A stretch of DNA of 64,000 bases from Pseudokordiimonas caeni (GCF_026719705.1 NZ_JAPPRR010000004.1:1-64000), one strand, 5' to 3'. Shown: positions 42,764-53,300, numbered from the stretch's first letter. Program-made: numbers and translations. Notes: a model not told the origin generated them from the letters alone.

Positions 42764-45163
42764 TCAGGACTTGGAGGCGGCTTCAGCCTTCACGAAACGA
42801 TCGAGGAAATCGAGAACAGCCGGCTCCGGCAGCGGGCGCGAGAAATAGAAGCCCTGCAACTCGTCACACTCCAGCCGGTCAAGAAGCGCGGCTTGTGCGT
42901 CGGTTTCCACCCCTTCGGCAACCACGCGCATGTTCAGGCTGTGCCCCATGGCGACAACGGCCCGAACGATGGAGGCTTTCTGGTCGGAGGTTTCAACATC
43001 CGTCACAAACACGCGGTCGATCTTCAGCTTGTCGAACGGGAAGCTCTGCAGATAGCCGAGCGAGCTATAGCCCGTGCCGAAATCATCCATCGCGATCTTG
43101 ACGCCCAGATCACGAAGCTGGTTAAGGGTCGAAAGCACCTCGTCCCGGTTTTCGATAAGGGTCGATTCGGTGATTTCAAGCTCGAGTCGCGATCCCGGCA
43201 GGCCGGTGTTCTTGAGGATTCGCTGCACGAGCCCCACAAGCCCCGGCCGCTTGAACTGCACGGGTGACAGGTTGATCGAAACGTTGACCGGCAGCGGCCA
43301 CGATGCTGCCGTGCGACACGCAGCTTCCATGACAAACTCGCCAATCTGGATAATGAGGCCAGCAGATTCAGCCACGGGAATGAATTCTGCGGGCGAGACG
43401 GGGCCAAGCTCTTCGTCCGTCCAGCGGACAAGGGCCTCGAAGCTTTTCGGATAGTGGGTCTTGCTGTCGACGAGCGGCTGGAAATGCACCGACATTTCCT
43501 TGTTCTTCACAGCGTGGCGCAGGCGTCCTTCAAGGCGGCGGCGATGCTCCAGTTCCTGGTCCATCGCGGCTTCGAAGAAACGCAGGGTGCCCCGCCCGTC
43601 AGCCTTGGCGCGGTACATGGCGGTTTCGGCGTTGCGCAGCAGCACTTCAGGGTCATCGCCATCGTTCGGGAAGATGGCGATACCGACCGAGGCGCCGGTA
43701 TAGACGAACGTGCCTTCCATCTCGACCGGCTGCTGAACCTGCTGGACAATACGCGTGCCAAGCACGGCCGCGTCCACCGGCTGGTAGTTGGACGACTGCA
43801 GGATGGCGAACTGGTCGCCGCCAAGCCGCGCCACCACGTCCGAATCCCGCACACCGTCGCTCAGGCGTCCGGCAATATGCTGCAGGAGCGTGTTGCCGGC
43901 ATCGTGGCCGTAAAGGTCGTTCACGCCCTTGAAGCCATCAAGGTTGATCACGAACACGGCGAATTTCTCTTCACCGCGGCGCGCCTTGCCGACGAATTTC
44001 TCGGCCAGCTCCACGAACAGGCGGCGGTTCGGCAAATCGGTCAGCATGTCATGCAGCGCAAGGTGGGAAATCTGCTGCTCGGCCTCGATCCGGGCCGAGA
44101 TATCGCGGATGGCAACGAGGCCGGAGCCTGCCTCACCCGCGTCCTCAAGCTTGCGCAGGCGAATCTCGACCGGCAGCGACGGGCCATCATCCCGGCGCAG
44201 GGTGGCAAGATCGATCGCCTTCGCCGTGCTGCCATCAGGGCCAAACAGGCGGACGCCGCCCGGCACGAGGATCAGGTCGTCAAGGATGCGCCCCTTGAGC
44301 ATGGTGCGGTCCGAAGCACCGACCATTGAAACGGCCGCTTGGTTCGCGTCAACGATCCGACCGCTGCGATGCACGAACAGGGCCTCGAAGGCACTGTCGG
44401 CGAGCGTGCGGAACCGGCTGGCTTCCACCGCAAGCTTGCGGCTGACCTGACGGCTGACGAGAAGCGACACCATCACGGCAATGAGAAGAATGGCGGCGAA
44501 GGAGGCAATGACGCCAGCGAGCCAGGCGCGCGAAACCCCGTTGTGGTTAAACTCAGCCACATCCCCGAGCGACAGCTCGATGCTGCCCATGCCGGTAAAG
44601 TGCAACGCGACGACCATGGCGACAAGCCCTGCCGCACCGAGGCGCAGACGCATGATCGCCTCCGACTTGAAGGCCATGTCAAAGGCAAGGGCACCAAGGA
44701 GAATGCTGAGCAGGATCGACGCCAGCACCAGGTCGGAAGCAAGACGGAAATCGCCCGGCAGCTCCATTGCAGCGATCCCGACATAATGAAGCGCGCTGAC
44801 ACCGCTGCCGACAAGCGCACCAGCGGCCAATATCATGGCGCGGTGCTTGCGGTAGCGGAAAGCCGCGTGGAACCCCGCCGTGATGACGGCGATACCGACG
44901 ACAAGCGACAGGATCGTGGGGGCGAGGTCGAAATAGATCGGCAGCCCGGTCTGATAGGCGAGCATCGCGACAAAATGGGTACACCAGACGCTGACACCAG
45001 CGGTGACACCGGTCAGCCACGGCCAGCGATTGTGGCGCTTTTCTCGCAATGAGGCTGCGGCAAGGTTCATCGTCACCGCAAGACCGAAGACACAGATCAC
45101 CGCAGCCAGCACCACCAGCCATGGGTCGTGCTCGTATACCAGACAGCTATAGACTCGCCACAT
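42764..45163 (-). CDS. MHYT-GGDEF-EAL cyclic-di-GMP signalling protein
   Basis: A 799-residue protein. N-terminal MHYT sensor with seven membrane helices (first about 16-36) and the repeats CTHFVAML, LHYVGIAAMEL and LHFTGMGSIEL; this domain is proposed to bind copper or gases. A PAS-like segment follows, then GGDEF with the variant GGDQF (448-452) and an intact RxxD inhibitory site five residues upstream (RDSD), then EAL with its catalytic Glu near residue 576, DDFGTGYSS and EGVET. The EAL half looks active, so it probably degrades c-di-GMP; the altered GGDEF may bind GTP. Start MWRVYSCL at 45163 matches other MHYT proteins. Confidence 0.9.
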   Translation of the reverse strand: MWRVYSCLVYEHDPWLVVLAAVICVFGLAVTMNLAAASLREKRHNRWPWLTGVTAGVSVWCTHFVAMLAYQTGLPIYFDLAPTILSLVVGIAVITAGFHAAFRYRKHRAMILAAGALVGSGVSALHYVGIAAMELPGDFRLASDLVLASILLSILLGALAFDMAFKSEAIMRLRLGAAGLVAMVVALHFTGMGSIELSLGDVAEFNHNGVSRAWLAGVIASFAAILLIAVMVSLLVSRQVSRKLAVEASRFRTLADSAFEALFVHRSGRIVDANQAAVSMVGASDRTMLKGRILDDLILVPGGVRLFGPDGSTAKAIDLATLRRDDGPSLPVEIRLRKLEDAGEAGSGLVAIRDISARIEAEQQISHLALHDMLTDLPNRRLFVELAEKFVGKARRGEEKFAVFVINLDGFKGVNDLYGHDAGNTLLQHIAGRLSDGVRDSDVVARLGGDQFAILQSSNYQPVDAAVLGTRIVQQVQQPVEMEGTFVYTGASVGIAIFPNDGDDPEVLLRNAETAMYRAKADGRGTLRFFEAAMDQELEHRRRLEGRLRHAVKNKEMSVHFQPLVDSKTHYPKSFEALVRWTDEELGPVSPAEFIPVAESAGLIIQIGEFVMEAACRTAASWPLPVNVSINLSPVQFKRPGLVGLVQRILKNTGLPGSRLELEITESTLIENRDEVLSTLNQLRDLGVKIAMDDFGTGYSSLGYLQSFPFDKLKIDRVFVTDVETSDQKASIVRAVVAMGHSLNMRVVAEGVETDAQAALLDRLECDELQGFYFSRPLPEPAVLDFLDRFVKAEAASKS

Positions 45164-45260
45164 CCGGAACCAGTCCCCCAATCGTTTCGCGGCCGCCACC
45201 CCTTTTCCGGGAGGGCAGTCATTTCCATATTCCCGCGAATATACTCGAGCCACACTCTTA

Positions 45261-45286
45261 ACAATTGCGGCCCCGGACGCAATTGT
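45261..45286. repeat. Inverted repeat upstream of the MHYT gene
   Basis: ACAATTGCG (45261-45269) and CGCAATTGT (45278-45286) are perfect 9-bp inverted arms around 8 bases. A second pair, ATATTC/GAATAT, lies at about 45228-45242. They sit in the 221-bp gap between the MHYT gene and ssrA and could be operator sites or, on the plus strand, a hairpin ahead of the tmRNA promoter. Confidence 0.55.
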
Positions 45287-45385
45287 TTCTTGCCCCCGGG
45301 CCATGATTTGATGGGCATGATAGCGTTTTAAAAAAGCCGCTTGCCCACAGGGGGCTTTCAATTCGCATACACCTCACCTATATGT

Positions 45386-45710
45386 AACGTGCTGGCTTGC
45401 CAGCTATGGCGATAAACGGCGCACTTAGTAGGTTTTGCGGACCCGGGGGCGGTACCCGGCGCCTCCACCAGGAGGAGTTCTCACGGCGATATCCCTTGAA
45501 TATAGGGAACTTCTGCTGATGGGGGCGAAATAGGATCGACGTGGATTGAAGGGTGTTTTGCTTTTCGCTCGGGATGGTACCGCCGTGATGGGCCAAACTT
45601 GATAAATGCCAACGACAACGACGTCGAGTTCGCTCTGGCTGCGTAAGCAGCTCGCGTGAACTGCATTTAAATTCCGGGGGGTTGACGCCTCGCGGTGGGG
45701 TCTGGTCCAC
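45386..45710 (+). ncRNA. ssrA: Two-piece (circularly permuted) tmRNA
   Basis: Rescues stalled ribosomes. The acceptor piece comes first and ends in CGCCTCC-ACCA (45460-45470), with CCA encoded. The coding piece starts at 45521 with GGGGGCG, which pairs with CGCCTCC to make the acceptor stem (one G-U pair). The resume codon GCC at 45608 opens the tag frame for ANDNDVEFALAA followed by TAA (45608-45646). This permuted order is the alphaproteobacterial form. A T-arm-like hairpin (CCGGG/CCCGG, loop GGCGGTA) is present. Exact mature ends are estimates. A terminator-like hairpin follows. Confidence 0.92.
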
Positions 45711-45745
45711 CTAGCAACAGAACGGACCACTTTCCTCTTTTTCCG
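45703..45745 (+). terminator. Terminator of ssrA
   Basis: TGGTCC (45703-45708) pairs with GGACCA (45724-45729) around a 15-base loop, followed by CTTTCCTCTTTTTCC. The loop is long, so the strength is uncertain, but the T-rich tract is clear. Confidence 0.6.
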
Positions 45746-45857
45746 AAGGTGTGACTTTATCCTTCACCCCTTCCCGCGCATTGACTATAAAGGCGCCAGA
45801 TGCGCCCCATTGGGCCGACGCCTGATATCTATTCTGCCTGTGAAGGACCGCTTCCCC

Positions 45858-46382
45858 ATGAGCGAAAACCATATCGACTATGATGCCAAAGTCCAGGAAG
45901 CCCTGCGCGGGGTTGTGCGCTCGGTGCTGGAGGACACGGCTGTGGAAGGCCTGCAGGGCGACCATCACTTCTACATCGCGTTCAAGAGCCAGGCGCCGGG
46001 CGTGGATATCCCCGCGCACCTGAAAAGCCGCTTCCCCGACGAGATGACCATCGTGCTGCAGCACAAATTCTGGGGCCTCAAGGTTTATGACGACCGGTTC
46101 GAGGTCGGCCTCTCCTTCAACCAGCGCCCCGAACATCTGGTCATCCCCTTCTCGGCCATCGTCGGCTTTGTGGATCCGAGCGTGCAGTTCGCCTTGCAAT
46201 TCCATGACCATGGCGATGAAGGTGCCGACCTCGATATTCTCGAAGAATATGACGAGGACGAACTCGAAGCGGATTCCGATGACGATATCAAGGACGCCGA
46301 AGCCGAGGCCTACGCGCCCACGGCGCCTGCGGGCGAGCCCGGTGACAATGTCGTCACGCTGGATGCCTTCCGCAAGAAATAA
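45858..46382 (+). CDS. sspB: ClpXP adaptor SspB (alpha type)
   Basis: Binds the ssrA tag and delivers tagged proteins to ClpXP. The 174-residue product starts MSENHIDYD and has the alpha-SspB fold region FYIAFKSQAPGVDIPAHLKSRFP and LVIPFSAIVGFVDPSVQFAL, then a long acidic linker. The C-terminal NVVTLDAFRKK resembles the ClpX-binding tail of alphaproteobacterial SspB. It lies directly downstream of ssrA, so the tag and its adaptor are neighbours. The in-frame site at 45810 has no better support. A terminator follows. Confidence 0.88.
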   Translation: MSENHIDYDAKVQEALRGVVRSVLEDTAVEGLQGDHHFYIAFKSQAPGVDIPAHLKSRFPDEMTIVLQHKFWGLKVYDDRFEVGLSFNQRPEHLVIPFSAIVGFVDPSVQFALQFHDHGDEGADLDILEEYDEDELEADSDDDIKDAEAEAYAPTAPAGEPGDNVVTLDAFRKK

Positions 46383-46393
46383 GCCCTGCCCCG

Positions 46394-46422
46394 GAGCGCA
46401 CCCAGAAGAGTGCGCTCTTTTC
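46394..46422 (+). terminator. Rho-independent terminator of sspB
   Basis: GAGCGCAC (46394-46401) and GTGCGCTC (46410-46417) form a perfect 8-bp stem with an 8-base loop, followed by TTTTCC. It lies 12 bp after the sspB stop codon. Confidence 0.88.
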
Positions 46423-46439
46423 CTATGTGAGACGTTCCC

Positions 46440-48050
46440 ATGACCGAATTCACCTATTCGAAGCTCTTCCAGCTTGGCGAAGACACCACGAAATATCGCA
46501 AGATCACCGGCGACCATGTCTCGACGAGCGAAGTGAACGGCAAGACCGTGCTGCATGTGGCGAATGAGGGCCTCGAAATTCTGGCCCGCGAAGCGATGGC
46601 CGATATCGCACACCTCCTGCGCCCCGGCCATCTGGAGCAGCTTTCGAATATCCTCAAGGACCCGGAAGCCAGCGACAACGACCGCTTCGTAGCCCGCGAA
46701 CTCCTGAAAAACGCCAATATCGCCGCCGGCCGCGTCTTGCCGTCCTGCCAGGACACCGGCACCGCTATCATCGTTGGCAAGAAGGGCCAGTATGTGTGGA
46801 CGGAAGGCGACGATGCAGCGCCGCTGTCCAAGGGCGTGATGCGCACCTACACCGAAACCAACCTGCGCTACAGCCAGATGGCCCCCTTGAGCATGTACAA
46901 GGAGGTCAACACCAAGAACAACACACCGGCGCAGATCGATATCTATGCCGACAAGGGCAATGAATATCATTTCCTGTTCATGGCGAAGGGCGGCGGCAGC
47001 GCCAACAAGACCTTCCTGTTCCAGCAGACGCCCGCCACGCTCCGCGAAGACCGGATGCTTGCCTTCCTTGACGAGAAGATCAAAACGCTCGGCACCTCGG
47101 CCTGCCCGCCCTATCACCTTGCCATCGTCATCGGCGGCCTGTCGGCTGAGCAGAATCTGGCAACCGCCAAAAAGGCCTCGGCCCGCGATCTCGATACCCT
47201 GCCGACCGAGGGCGATGCCACCGGCCGCGCCTTCCGCGATATCGAGATGGAAGAAAAAGTGCTCGAAATGACCCGCAACATGGGCATCGGTGCCCAGTTC
47301 GGTGGCAAGTATTTCTGCCATGATGTCCGCGTCATACGCCTGCCCCGCCACGGCGCCAGCCTGCCCGTGGGCATCGCCGTTTCCTGCTCGGCCGACCGTC
47401 AGGCCAAGGGCAAGATCACGGCCGAAGGCATCTTCCTTGAAGCGCTCGAAACCGACCCCGCGCATTATCTGCCGGCGGTCGAGGACGATCACCTGTCGGA
47501 CCATGTGGTAAAGATCGACCTGAACCGCCCGATGGCGGAAATTCTGGCGGAACTGACCCAGCACCCGATCAAGACGCGCCTCAGCCTCACCGGCACCATC
47601 GTGGTGGCGCGCGATCTGGCGCATGCCCGTATCCAGGCGAACCTTGAGGCCGGGCAGCCAATGCCGTCATACTTCAAGGATCACATCATCTATTATGCCG
47701 GCCCCGCCAAGACGCCCGAAGGCTACGCCTCCGGCTCCTTCGGCCCGACGACCGCCGGCCGCATGGACAGCTATGTCGGCCCCTTCCAGAAGCTCGGCGG
47801 CTCGATGGTCATGCTCGCCAAGGGCAACCGCTCCAAGGCCGTGACCGACGCCTGCAAGGAATATGGCGGCTTCTATCTCGGCTCCATCGGCGGCCCGGCC
47901 GCGATCCTTGCCAAGAACAATATCCGCAAGGTCGAGGTTCTGGATTTCGACGATCTCGGCATGGAAGCCGTGTGGAAGATCGATGTTGAGGATTTCCCCG
48001 CCTTCATCGTCGTCGATGACAAGGGCAACGACTTCTTCAAGGATATCTGA
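46440..48050 (+). CDS. fumA: Class I (Fe-S) fumarate hydratase
   Basis: Hydrates fumarate to malate in the citric-acid cycle with an oxygen-sensitive [4Fe-4S] cluster. The 536-residue length and the cysteine-bearing motifs [30 protein letters not shown] and [12 protein letters not shown] are those of class I fumarases, as is [15 protein letters not shown] near the C-terminus. It is preceded by the sspB terminator, so it is transcribed separately, and it converges on a PAS gene with 2 bp between stops. No promoter was assigned. Confidence 0.95.
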   Translation: MTEFTYSKLFQLGEDTTKYRKITGDHVSTSEVNGKTVLHVANEGLEILAREAMADIAHLLRPGHLEQLSNILKDPEASDNDRFVARELLKNANIAAGRVLPSCQDTGTAIIVGKKGQYVWTEGDDAAPLSKGVMRTYTETNLRYSQMAPLSMYKEVNTKNNTPAQIDIYADKGNEYHFLFMAKGGGSANKTFLFQQTPATLREDRMLAFLDEKIKTLGTSACPPYHLAIVIGGLSAEQNLATAKKASARDLDTLPTEGDATGRAFRDIEMEEKVLEMTRNMGIGAQFGGKYFCHDVRVIRLPRHGASLPVGIAVSCSADRQAKGKITAEGIFLEALETDPAHYLPAVEDDHLSDHVVKIDLNRPMAEILAELTQHPIKTRLSLTGTIVVARDLAHARIQANLEAGQPMPSYFKDHIIYYAGPAKTPEGYASGSFGPTTAGRMDSYVGPFQKLGGSMVMLAKGNRSKAVTDACKEYGGFYLGSIGGPAAILAKNNIRKVEVLDFDDLGMEAVWKIDVEDFPAFIVVDDKGNDFFKDI

Positions 48051-48052
48051 GG

Positions 48053-48646
48053 CTATTTCCTGTAGACAGCGTCGCTGACGTCATAGGACGGGATGTCCAT
48101 CACGAGGGGCATCCCCCCTTCATCGATCCAGAAGCGCAACGGATAGACGAAATAGCCGCTCACCTTGCGGTCGATCCGCAGAAACTCCTGCTCGCTTTCC
48201 ATCCAGTAGATCCCGAGGGCGAAGCGATGTTTTCCTTCATCATCCGCCAGCGGCATGTACAGCAGGTCTTCCGCGAATACGCCGCCGTCTTCGGTGTGGA
48301 TGTCCATGCGGTGGCAGGCGGGTTGGCCCTTTTCAAGCATCAGGGCGAAGGCCCGCTCGAAAAACTCTTTCGCCGGATCCGGGAAGGCCATCATTACGGA
48401 AACACCGGTGAGGTCAAACCCCACGCGGGCGCGCAGGCCGGAACCGAACAGCCGGTAGATCAGGTCGCCGTCGTCGGTTTTCTCGATGATCGAAAGATAG
48501 GGCAGAAGTTCGGGCACATTGGTCGGACGGAAACTGCTTTTCTTCGGCACGCCGCCACCCGAAAGGGACTGCCAATAACCGTGCAGCCGATCGAGCGGCT
48601 TTCGGTTCAATGGTTCATAGCCGATGAAATCCCAGTCCAGCGCCAT
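48053..48646 (-). CDS. PAS-domain protein (PAS_5-like), copy 3
   Basis: A 197-residue cytosolic protein of the same family as the pair at 25059-26191. Family features are the early LDRLHGYWQSL, then LLPYLSIIEKTDDGDLIYRLFGSGLRARVGFDLTG, and a C-terminal PAS core (FAEDLLYMPLADDEGKHRFALGIYW). It stands alone. The ligand and partner are unknown. It adds to the family's expansion in this genome. Confidence 0.78.
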   Translation of the reverse strand: MALDWDFIGYEPLNRKPLDRLHGYWQSLSGGGVPKKSSFRPTNVPELLPYLSIIEKTDDGDLIYRLFGSGLRARVGFDLTGVSVMMAFPDPAKEFFERAFALMLEKGQPACHRMDIHTEDGGVFAEDLLYMPLADDEGKHRFALGIYWMESEQEFLRIDRKVSGYFVYPLRFWIDEGGMPLVMDIPSYDVSDAVYRK

Positions 48647-48764
48647 ATTGCCCCCTTATTGCTTTGTATACAGCCTACCGGCAAAGACTGACAGACACCA
48701 ACGACAATTCATGTCCCCGATGCCGGACGCTTGACCGCCGCGCACCACCGCGCAATATGGTGCC

Positions 48765-49007
48765 ATGCTCGATCTCAACGACGCCACCCTCGAAAAGCAC
48801 AGCGTGACGCTCGCCGGTCACCGCACCTCCATCTCGCTGGAGCGCGGCTTCTGGCGACATCTCCGGCGGCTGGCCGACGAGGAAGGCCTGGCGATCAACG
48901 AACTCGTTCGACTGATTGACGAGGCCCGCACGGGCTCGCTTTCCGGCGCACTCAGGGCTTATGTCCTGCAGAATCTGGAACGCCAGCTCAGCACACCTCA
49001 GGCCTGA
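48765..49007 (+). CDS. Ribbon-helix-helix DNA-binding protein (RHH_4-like)
   Basis: An 80-residue protein with the RHH pattern: a beta strand (RTSISLERGFWRHLRRLAD) followed by two helices (GLAINELVRLIDEARTG and SLSGALRAYVLQNLERQ). It resembles the RHH_4 family of alphaproteobacterial regulators. Its stop codon overlaps the end of the convergent CNT gene by 10 bp. The target is unknown. Confidence 0.78.
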   Translation: MLDLNDATLEKHSVTLAGHRTSISLERGFWRHLRRLADEEGLAINELVRLIDEARTGSLSGALRAYVLQNLERQLSTPQA

Positions 49008-50236
49008 AGCGAGATCATCAGCCCCGCCATCGCCGCACTCATCAGGTTCGCAAGCGTGGCGCCTGCCATGGCGCGCAGGCCAAGCTTCGCGATGAAGGGC
49101 TTGCGGGCGGGGTCAATGGCGCCGAGACCGCCGAGCTGGATGGCAAGCGACGAAAAGTTCGCAAAGCCGCACAGCGCGAAAGTGACGATAGCAGTCGTCA
49201 TCGGGCTCATCGTCTCAAGCTGGGTGCGCATTGAGGAAAAGGCGACGAATTCGTTGAGGATCGTTTTCTGCCCCACAAGGTTGCCGGCAATCGACGCTTC
49301 TTCCCACGGCACACCAAGGAGCGCCATCAGCGGCGCGAATATACCGCCAAGAATCGCTTCAAGGCTCAGGTCGCCCTGCCCGAACCAGCTGCCAATCCCG
49401 CCAAGCAGGCCGTTCATCAGCGCAATCAGCGCCACGAAGGCGAGAAGGATGGCACCAATGTTGGCGGCGAGCTTCAGGCCGATGATGGCGCCGTCGGCCG
49501 CTGCCTCCATCACGGTTGAAGGCGCCAGACCCTCGTCGTTTTCGATCTTCACATTCAGGATGTCTGAGACGCTTTGCTCGTCGGGGCCACCATCGGCCGG
49601 ATAGATGATCTTCGCCATCAGAAGCCCGCCGGGAGCCGACATGAAGGCCGCCGCGATCAGATATTTAAGCTCGATCCCCATGGCGGCATAGCCGACAAGC
49701 ACCGACCCGGCGACCGACGACATGCCAACCACCATCAGCGAGAAGAACTGGTGATCCTTCAGGCCGCGCACATAGGGGCGCAGCACCAGCGGCGCTTCGG
49801 TCTGGCTGAGGAAGATGTTGGCGGCGGCCGCCAGTGATTCCATCGAGGTCGTGCCCGTGATGCGCTTCAGGGCACCGCCCAGCAGCACGGCCGCCCATTG
49901 CATGATCCGCAGATGATAAAGAACCGACATCAACGCCGACATGAAGACGATCACCGGCAGCACATGGAAAAGGAAGATGAAACCTACACCCTCAGGCGTG
50001 CCGAGCGCACCGAAGAGGAAGCTGATCCCGGCCTGCGAATAGCCGATCACCGAAGAAATCCCGTGCGACATGGTCGCCATCACACTTTGTCCGAAGGGGA
50101 TATAAAGCGCGAAAGCCGCCATAAAGAGCTGCAGGGCAAAGGCCGCCACAACAGTGCGTGGAGAAATGGAGCGACGATTTGTCGACAGGAGAACAGCGAT
50201 AACGAGCAGGACAACAATCCCGAGGACGGCGATCAA
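48998..50236 (-). CDS. Concentrative nucleoside transporter (NupC/CNT family)
   Basis: A 412-residue inner-membrane symporter with about ten helices. Family motifs include FVALIALMNGLLGGIG and the scaffold repeats GQTEAPL-like text (here SQTEAPLVLRPY), MVVGMSSVAGSVLVGYAAMG and NEFVAFSSM, near the usual Na+/H+ coupling region. It imports nucleosides for salvage. The start at 50236 has an early membrane segment directly after. It converges with the RHH gene. The upstream region shows no clear promoter. Confidence 0.93.
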   Translation of the reverse strand: MIAVLGIVVLLVIAVLLSTNRRSISPRTVVAAFALQLFMAAFALYIPFGQSVMATMSHGISSVIGYSQAGISFLFGALGTPEGVGFIFLFHVLPVIVFMSALMSVLYHLRIMQWAAVLLGGALKRITGTTSMESLAAAANIFLSQTEAPLVLRPYVRGLKDHQFFSLMVVGMSSVAGSVLVGYAAMGIELKYLIAAAFMSAPGGLLMAKIIYPADGGPDEQSVSDILNVKIENDEGLAPSTVMEAAADGAIIGLKLAANIGAILLAFVALIALMNGLLGGIGSWFGQGDLSLEAILGGIFAPLMALLGVPWEEASIAGNLVGQKTILNEFVAFSSMRTQLETMSPMTTAIVTFALCGFANFSSLAIQLGGLGAIDPARKPFIAKLGLRAMAGATLANLMSAAMAGLMISLQA

Positions 50237-50341
50237 AGGCGGGCTCCCCCATGCGGCAGGCAGTTTGATTTTGGCCGACTATGGGGAGAGAGACCGTCTC
50301 TGGCAAGTCATGGTTTCGGGGACCGGCCATCACAGGTGCGC

Positions 50342-53300
50342 TTATTTGGGCGGGTCCGCCTCTTCTGCCTCTTCTTTCTTCTCGGCTTCCTGTTTCTTCT
50401 TCAGCTTCGACAACAGGTCGAACGCGGTGCCAAGCACAGCCGCCCCCGGTGCCTTGTCGCTGGCATCCTGTTTGTCGGTCGCTTCAAGTTCCTTGAACAC
50501 GCCTGAACGGAAGCGCCGCTCGATATCCGACAACACCAGTTTTTCGAGCGACCGGCTGGAGAAGGACGAAACCGGCGCATTCATCGGCCCTTTGTAGGAA
50601 ACCGGCATCGGGGTGGCATCCTTCGGTTCGCTCATTGCAAGCTCGCCCTTGAGGTCCAGAAGCTGGTCAACAAGGTTGGCCTGCCCATCCAGATGCAGCT
50701 TGCCCCAACCGCCCGACGCTTCGAAATTCTCAATGAGCGCCACGCCGCCATCCACCGAAAAACTGGCCTTGAGGCCGGAATAGTCGGTCGTGCCGGTGCG
50801 CAAGCGCTGACCGATCAGGCCAAGGAAGGACTGCCCGCTTTTCGCATTGCGGATATCCTGGATAAGCCCATTGATCGCCATGAACTTGAGGGCACCCGAG
50901 GAGGCATCGATCGACCCCGTGCCTTTCAGCGTTTTCAGGATCGATTTCATATCATTGCCGCGTGCGGTGAGATCCAGCGATACCTTGGCCGAACCATCGA
51001 TCACCGAGGAAAGCCCGCTGGAGACCAGTGCCCCGGCGATATCCACAAGATCGGCATCAAGCTTGACAACCATGCGCGGTTTCCGGCCGTTGCCAAGCAC
51101 GAACTGGCCGGCAAGCGGTTTGGCATTCAGCAATGCCTTGTCACCGAAATTGAGACGCGAGCCCTTGTCGGTAAAAACGACCCGCGCGTTCGGCGCAGTC
51201 AGGCTCTGGCCCTTGTAGGTGATATCGGTGAGCGCAAGGCTGATGTTGCCACTGTAGGGGCTGGCAGGTTCGGTTGCTTCCGGGGCGGCAGTTTTGGCGC
51301 TGCCGTCATCTTCAGGGATGAGGCCATCAAGCGACCAGTTGGCAGCCTTGAGCGCGCCCGAAATGCGTTCCTGCCCATCGATCCGTATCGAGCCGCCAAG
51401 GGTTGACGGGCCGTTTTTCAGGTCCATGTCGCGCATTTCCATGCCGCCGTCCGCCGTCATGCCAAGCGTCGCCTTGGCCGACAGGGGCTGGTTGGGGGCT
51501 GGCAGCGCGACATCAAGCCCAAACGCCCGAAGCGCCTCGATGGCCTTTGCATGCTCGAACGACAGATCGTAAGTGCCGCTGCCATCGGCTGCCGCTGAGC
51601 CGGAAGCGACAATCTTGCCGCCCGCGACCGATCCACCGACGCGCAGCTTGTAGGGCTCTGTGGCGCCTTCCTGCGATACGGCATAGGTAAGCTTCGCAGG
51701 CAGTTTCCGCGCGCCATCCCAACCATAAAGCGCAACTGCGGGCGCGAGATCGGGATGTTCGGCATTACCCTGGATATCGATGCGGGAAAGGCCGTCACCC
51801 GCCGCATTCAGCGCCAGTGCACCCGATGCTTCCACCTTCGTGCCCGGTGCGCCTGCAAGGGACGCACTCATACGCATCTTGTCGAGCGGGCCACTAAGCG
51901 TCACGTCGCCGGTCAGGGTATTCAGCTTCAGGGCATCCATCAATGGCGCGCTATCCGGCGCGAAAGCGGTGAAAACGCTGACCGGGAAATTCACGGGCGA
52001 GGCCTTCAGGTCCGCCGTCCAGTTTTTCTCATCACCCCGGAGGGAACCGGCAAGCGCGAGACTGCCACTGCCGGACGTGAAGCGGGCATTCAGCCCGTCA
52101 ATCCGGCCCCGGGCGGCCTTGGCGGCGAGGCGCATGTCCTTCACGGCCTGCCCCTGCCAGATCATGCTGCCGACCGCGACATTGATATCGCTGCCCGCAT
52201 CCCCGAGCGGGCCCAGAGCGTCCGCGAGTGTCTTGGCGAGCGGTTCGGCTTCTCCTTCCGCTGCAGGCACCGCCGGCAGATAGGCGTCAAGGTTGAGAGT
52301 ATCAAGACTGAGGTTCAGCCGCGTGAGGCTGCCATCGGCGCGCCCGGCGGCCGATCCTGTGAAGCTCGTCGTATCCAGCTTGCCTGCAAGGTCGTCAACT
52401 CGCCAGCCACTGGCCCCGTAGCCAAGCCGCCCGTCAACACTTGCCGTCGCCAATCGCCCGGCTGGCACGTTTTCAAGCACGATACCAGCGGATTTGAGAA
52501 GCGTGGGCAGGCTGCCCGTTTCTGCCTTCAGGTTGGCAGCAAGACTGCCATCGGCGAGCCTGTACTGGCCGCGCGACACCACAAGGGTTGTCGCCCCCGG
52601 CAGCAGCGCCTGCACCTTCGGCAGGCTGACACCATCTGCGACGAAATCCACCTGACCTTCCACGCGCTGCGCCAACGCCTCACCCGATTTGATACCCTCA
52701 ACGCTGAATTCAACAGCACCGCGCAGCGGCCATTCGCTGCTGGCCGGTGCATCGGAAGCAACCGGCGTAACATCGGCCCAATCAGCCATATCGATGATGC
52801 CAAGCCCGAAGGAGCCGCCAAGGCGCTGCGTCTCGCCCGGCACAAGGGTGAGGTCGAACCGGCCGCGGGTGCTACCAGCCTGCAGGTCGCGGCCGGTGAG
52901 CTTCATCAGCTTGTCGTTGCCATTGATCTGCATATCAAGCGTCCAAGGCTTGGCCGGGCCTTGCACCGCTTCGCCCTGCCCTGCGGCCAGCATCAGGTCA
53001 TTGACGAAGGCGAACAGGTCATCGCCGCCCGCCTCCACCCGGCCGGTGATGGCGCCTGTGGTTTCAATCTGCCCCGAAAGCGTAGCGGATCCACCCTTCA
53101 GCGATACTTTCAGCCGTCCGGCGCGGTCGCCTGTGGTCTTGCCGGGCCGCAACCGCCCCTCAAGATCGATTGGCCGGTCAGCGACCTTCAGGCTGCCGCC
53201 AAAATCGAGCGGCCCATCGGGGAGCGTGCCTTCAAGGTCAAGATCGATATCGTTGATAACGGTCGGGGTCGCGCCTTTGGGCTCCAGCGTCACGCGGCCA

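Noticed and set aside
45711-47624. 637-codon open frame on the minus strand across sspB and fumA
   Set aside because: It is antisense to fumarase and sspB, both clearly recognisable on the plus strand; its composition (rich in His, Arg and Gly) is that of a high-GC shadow frame.
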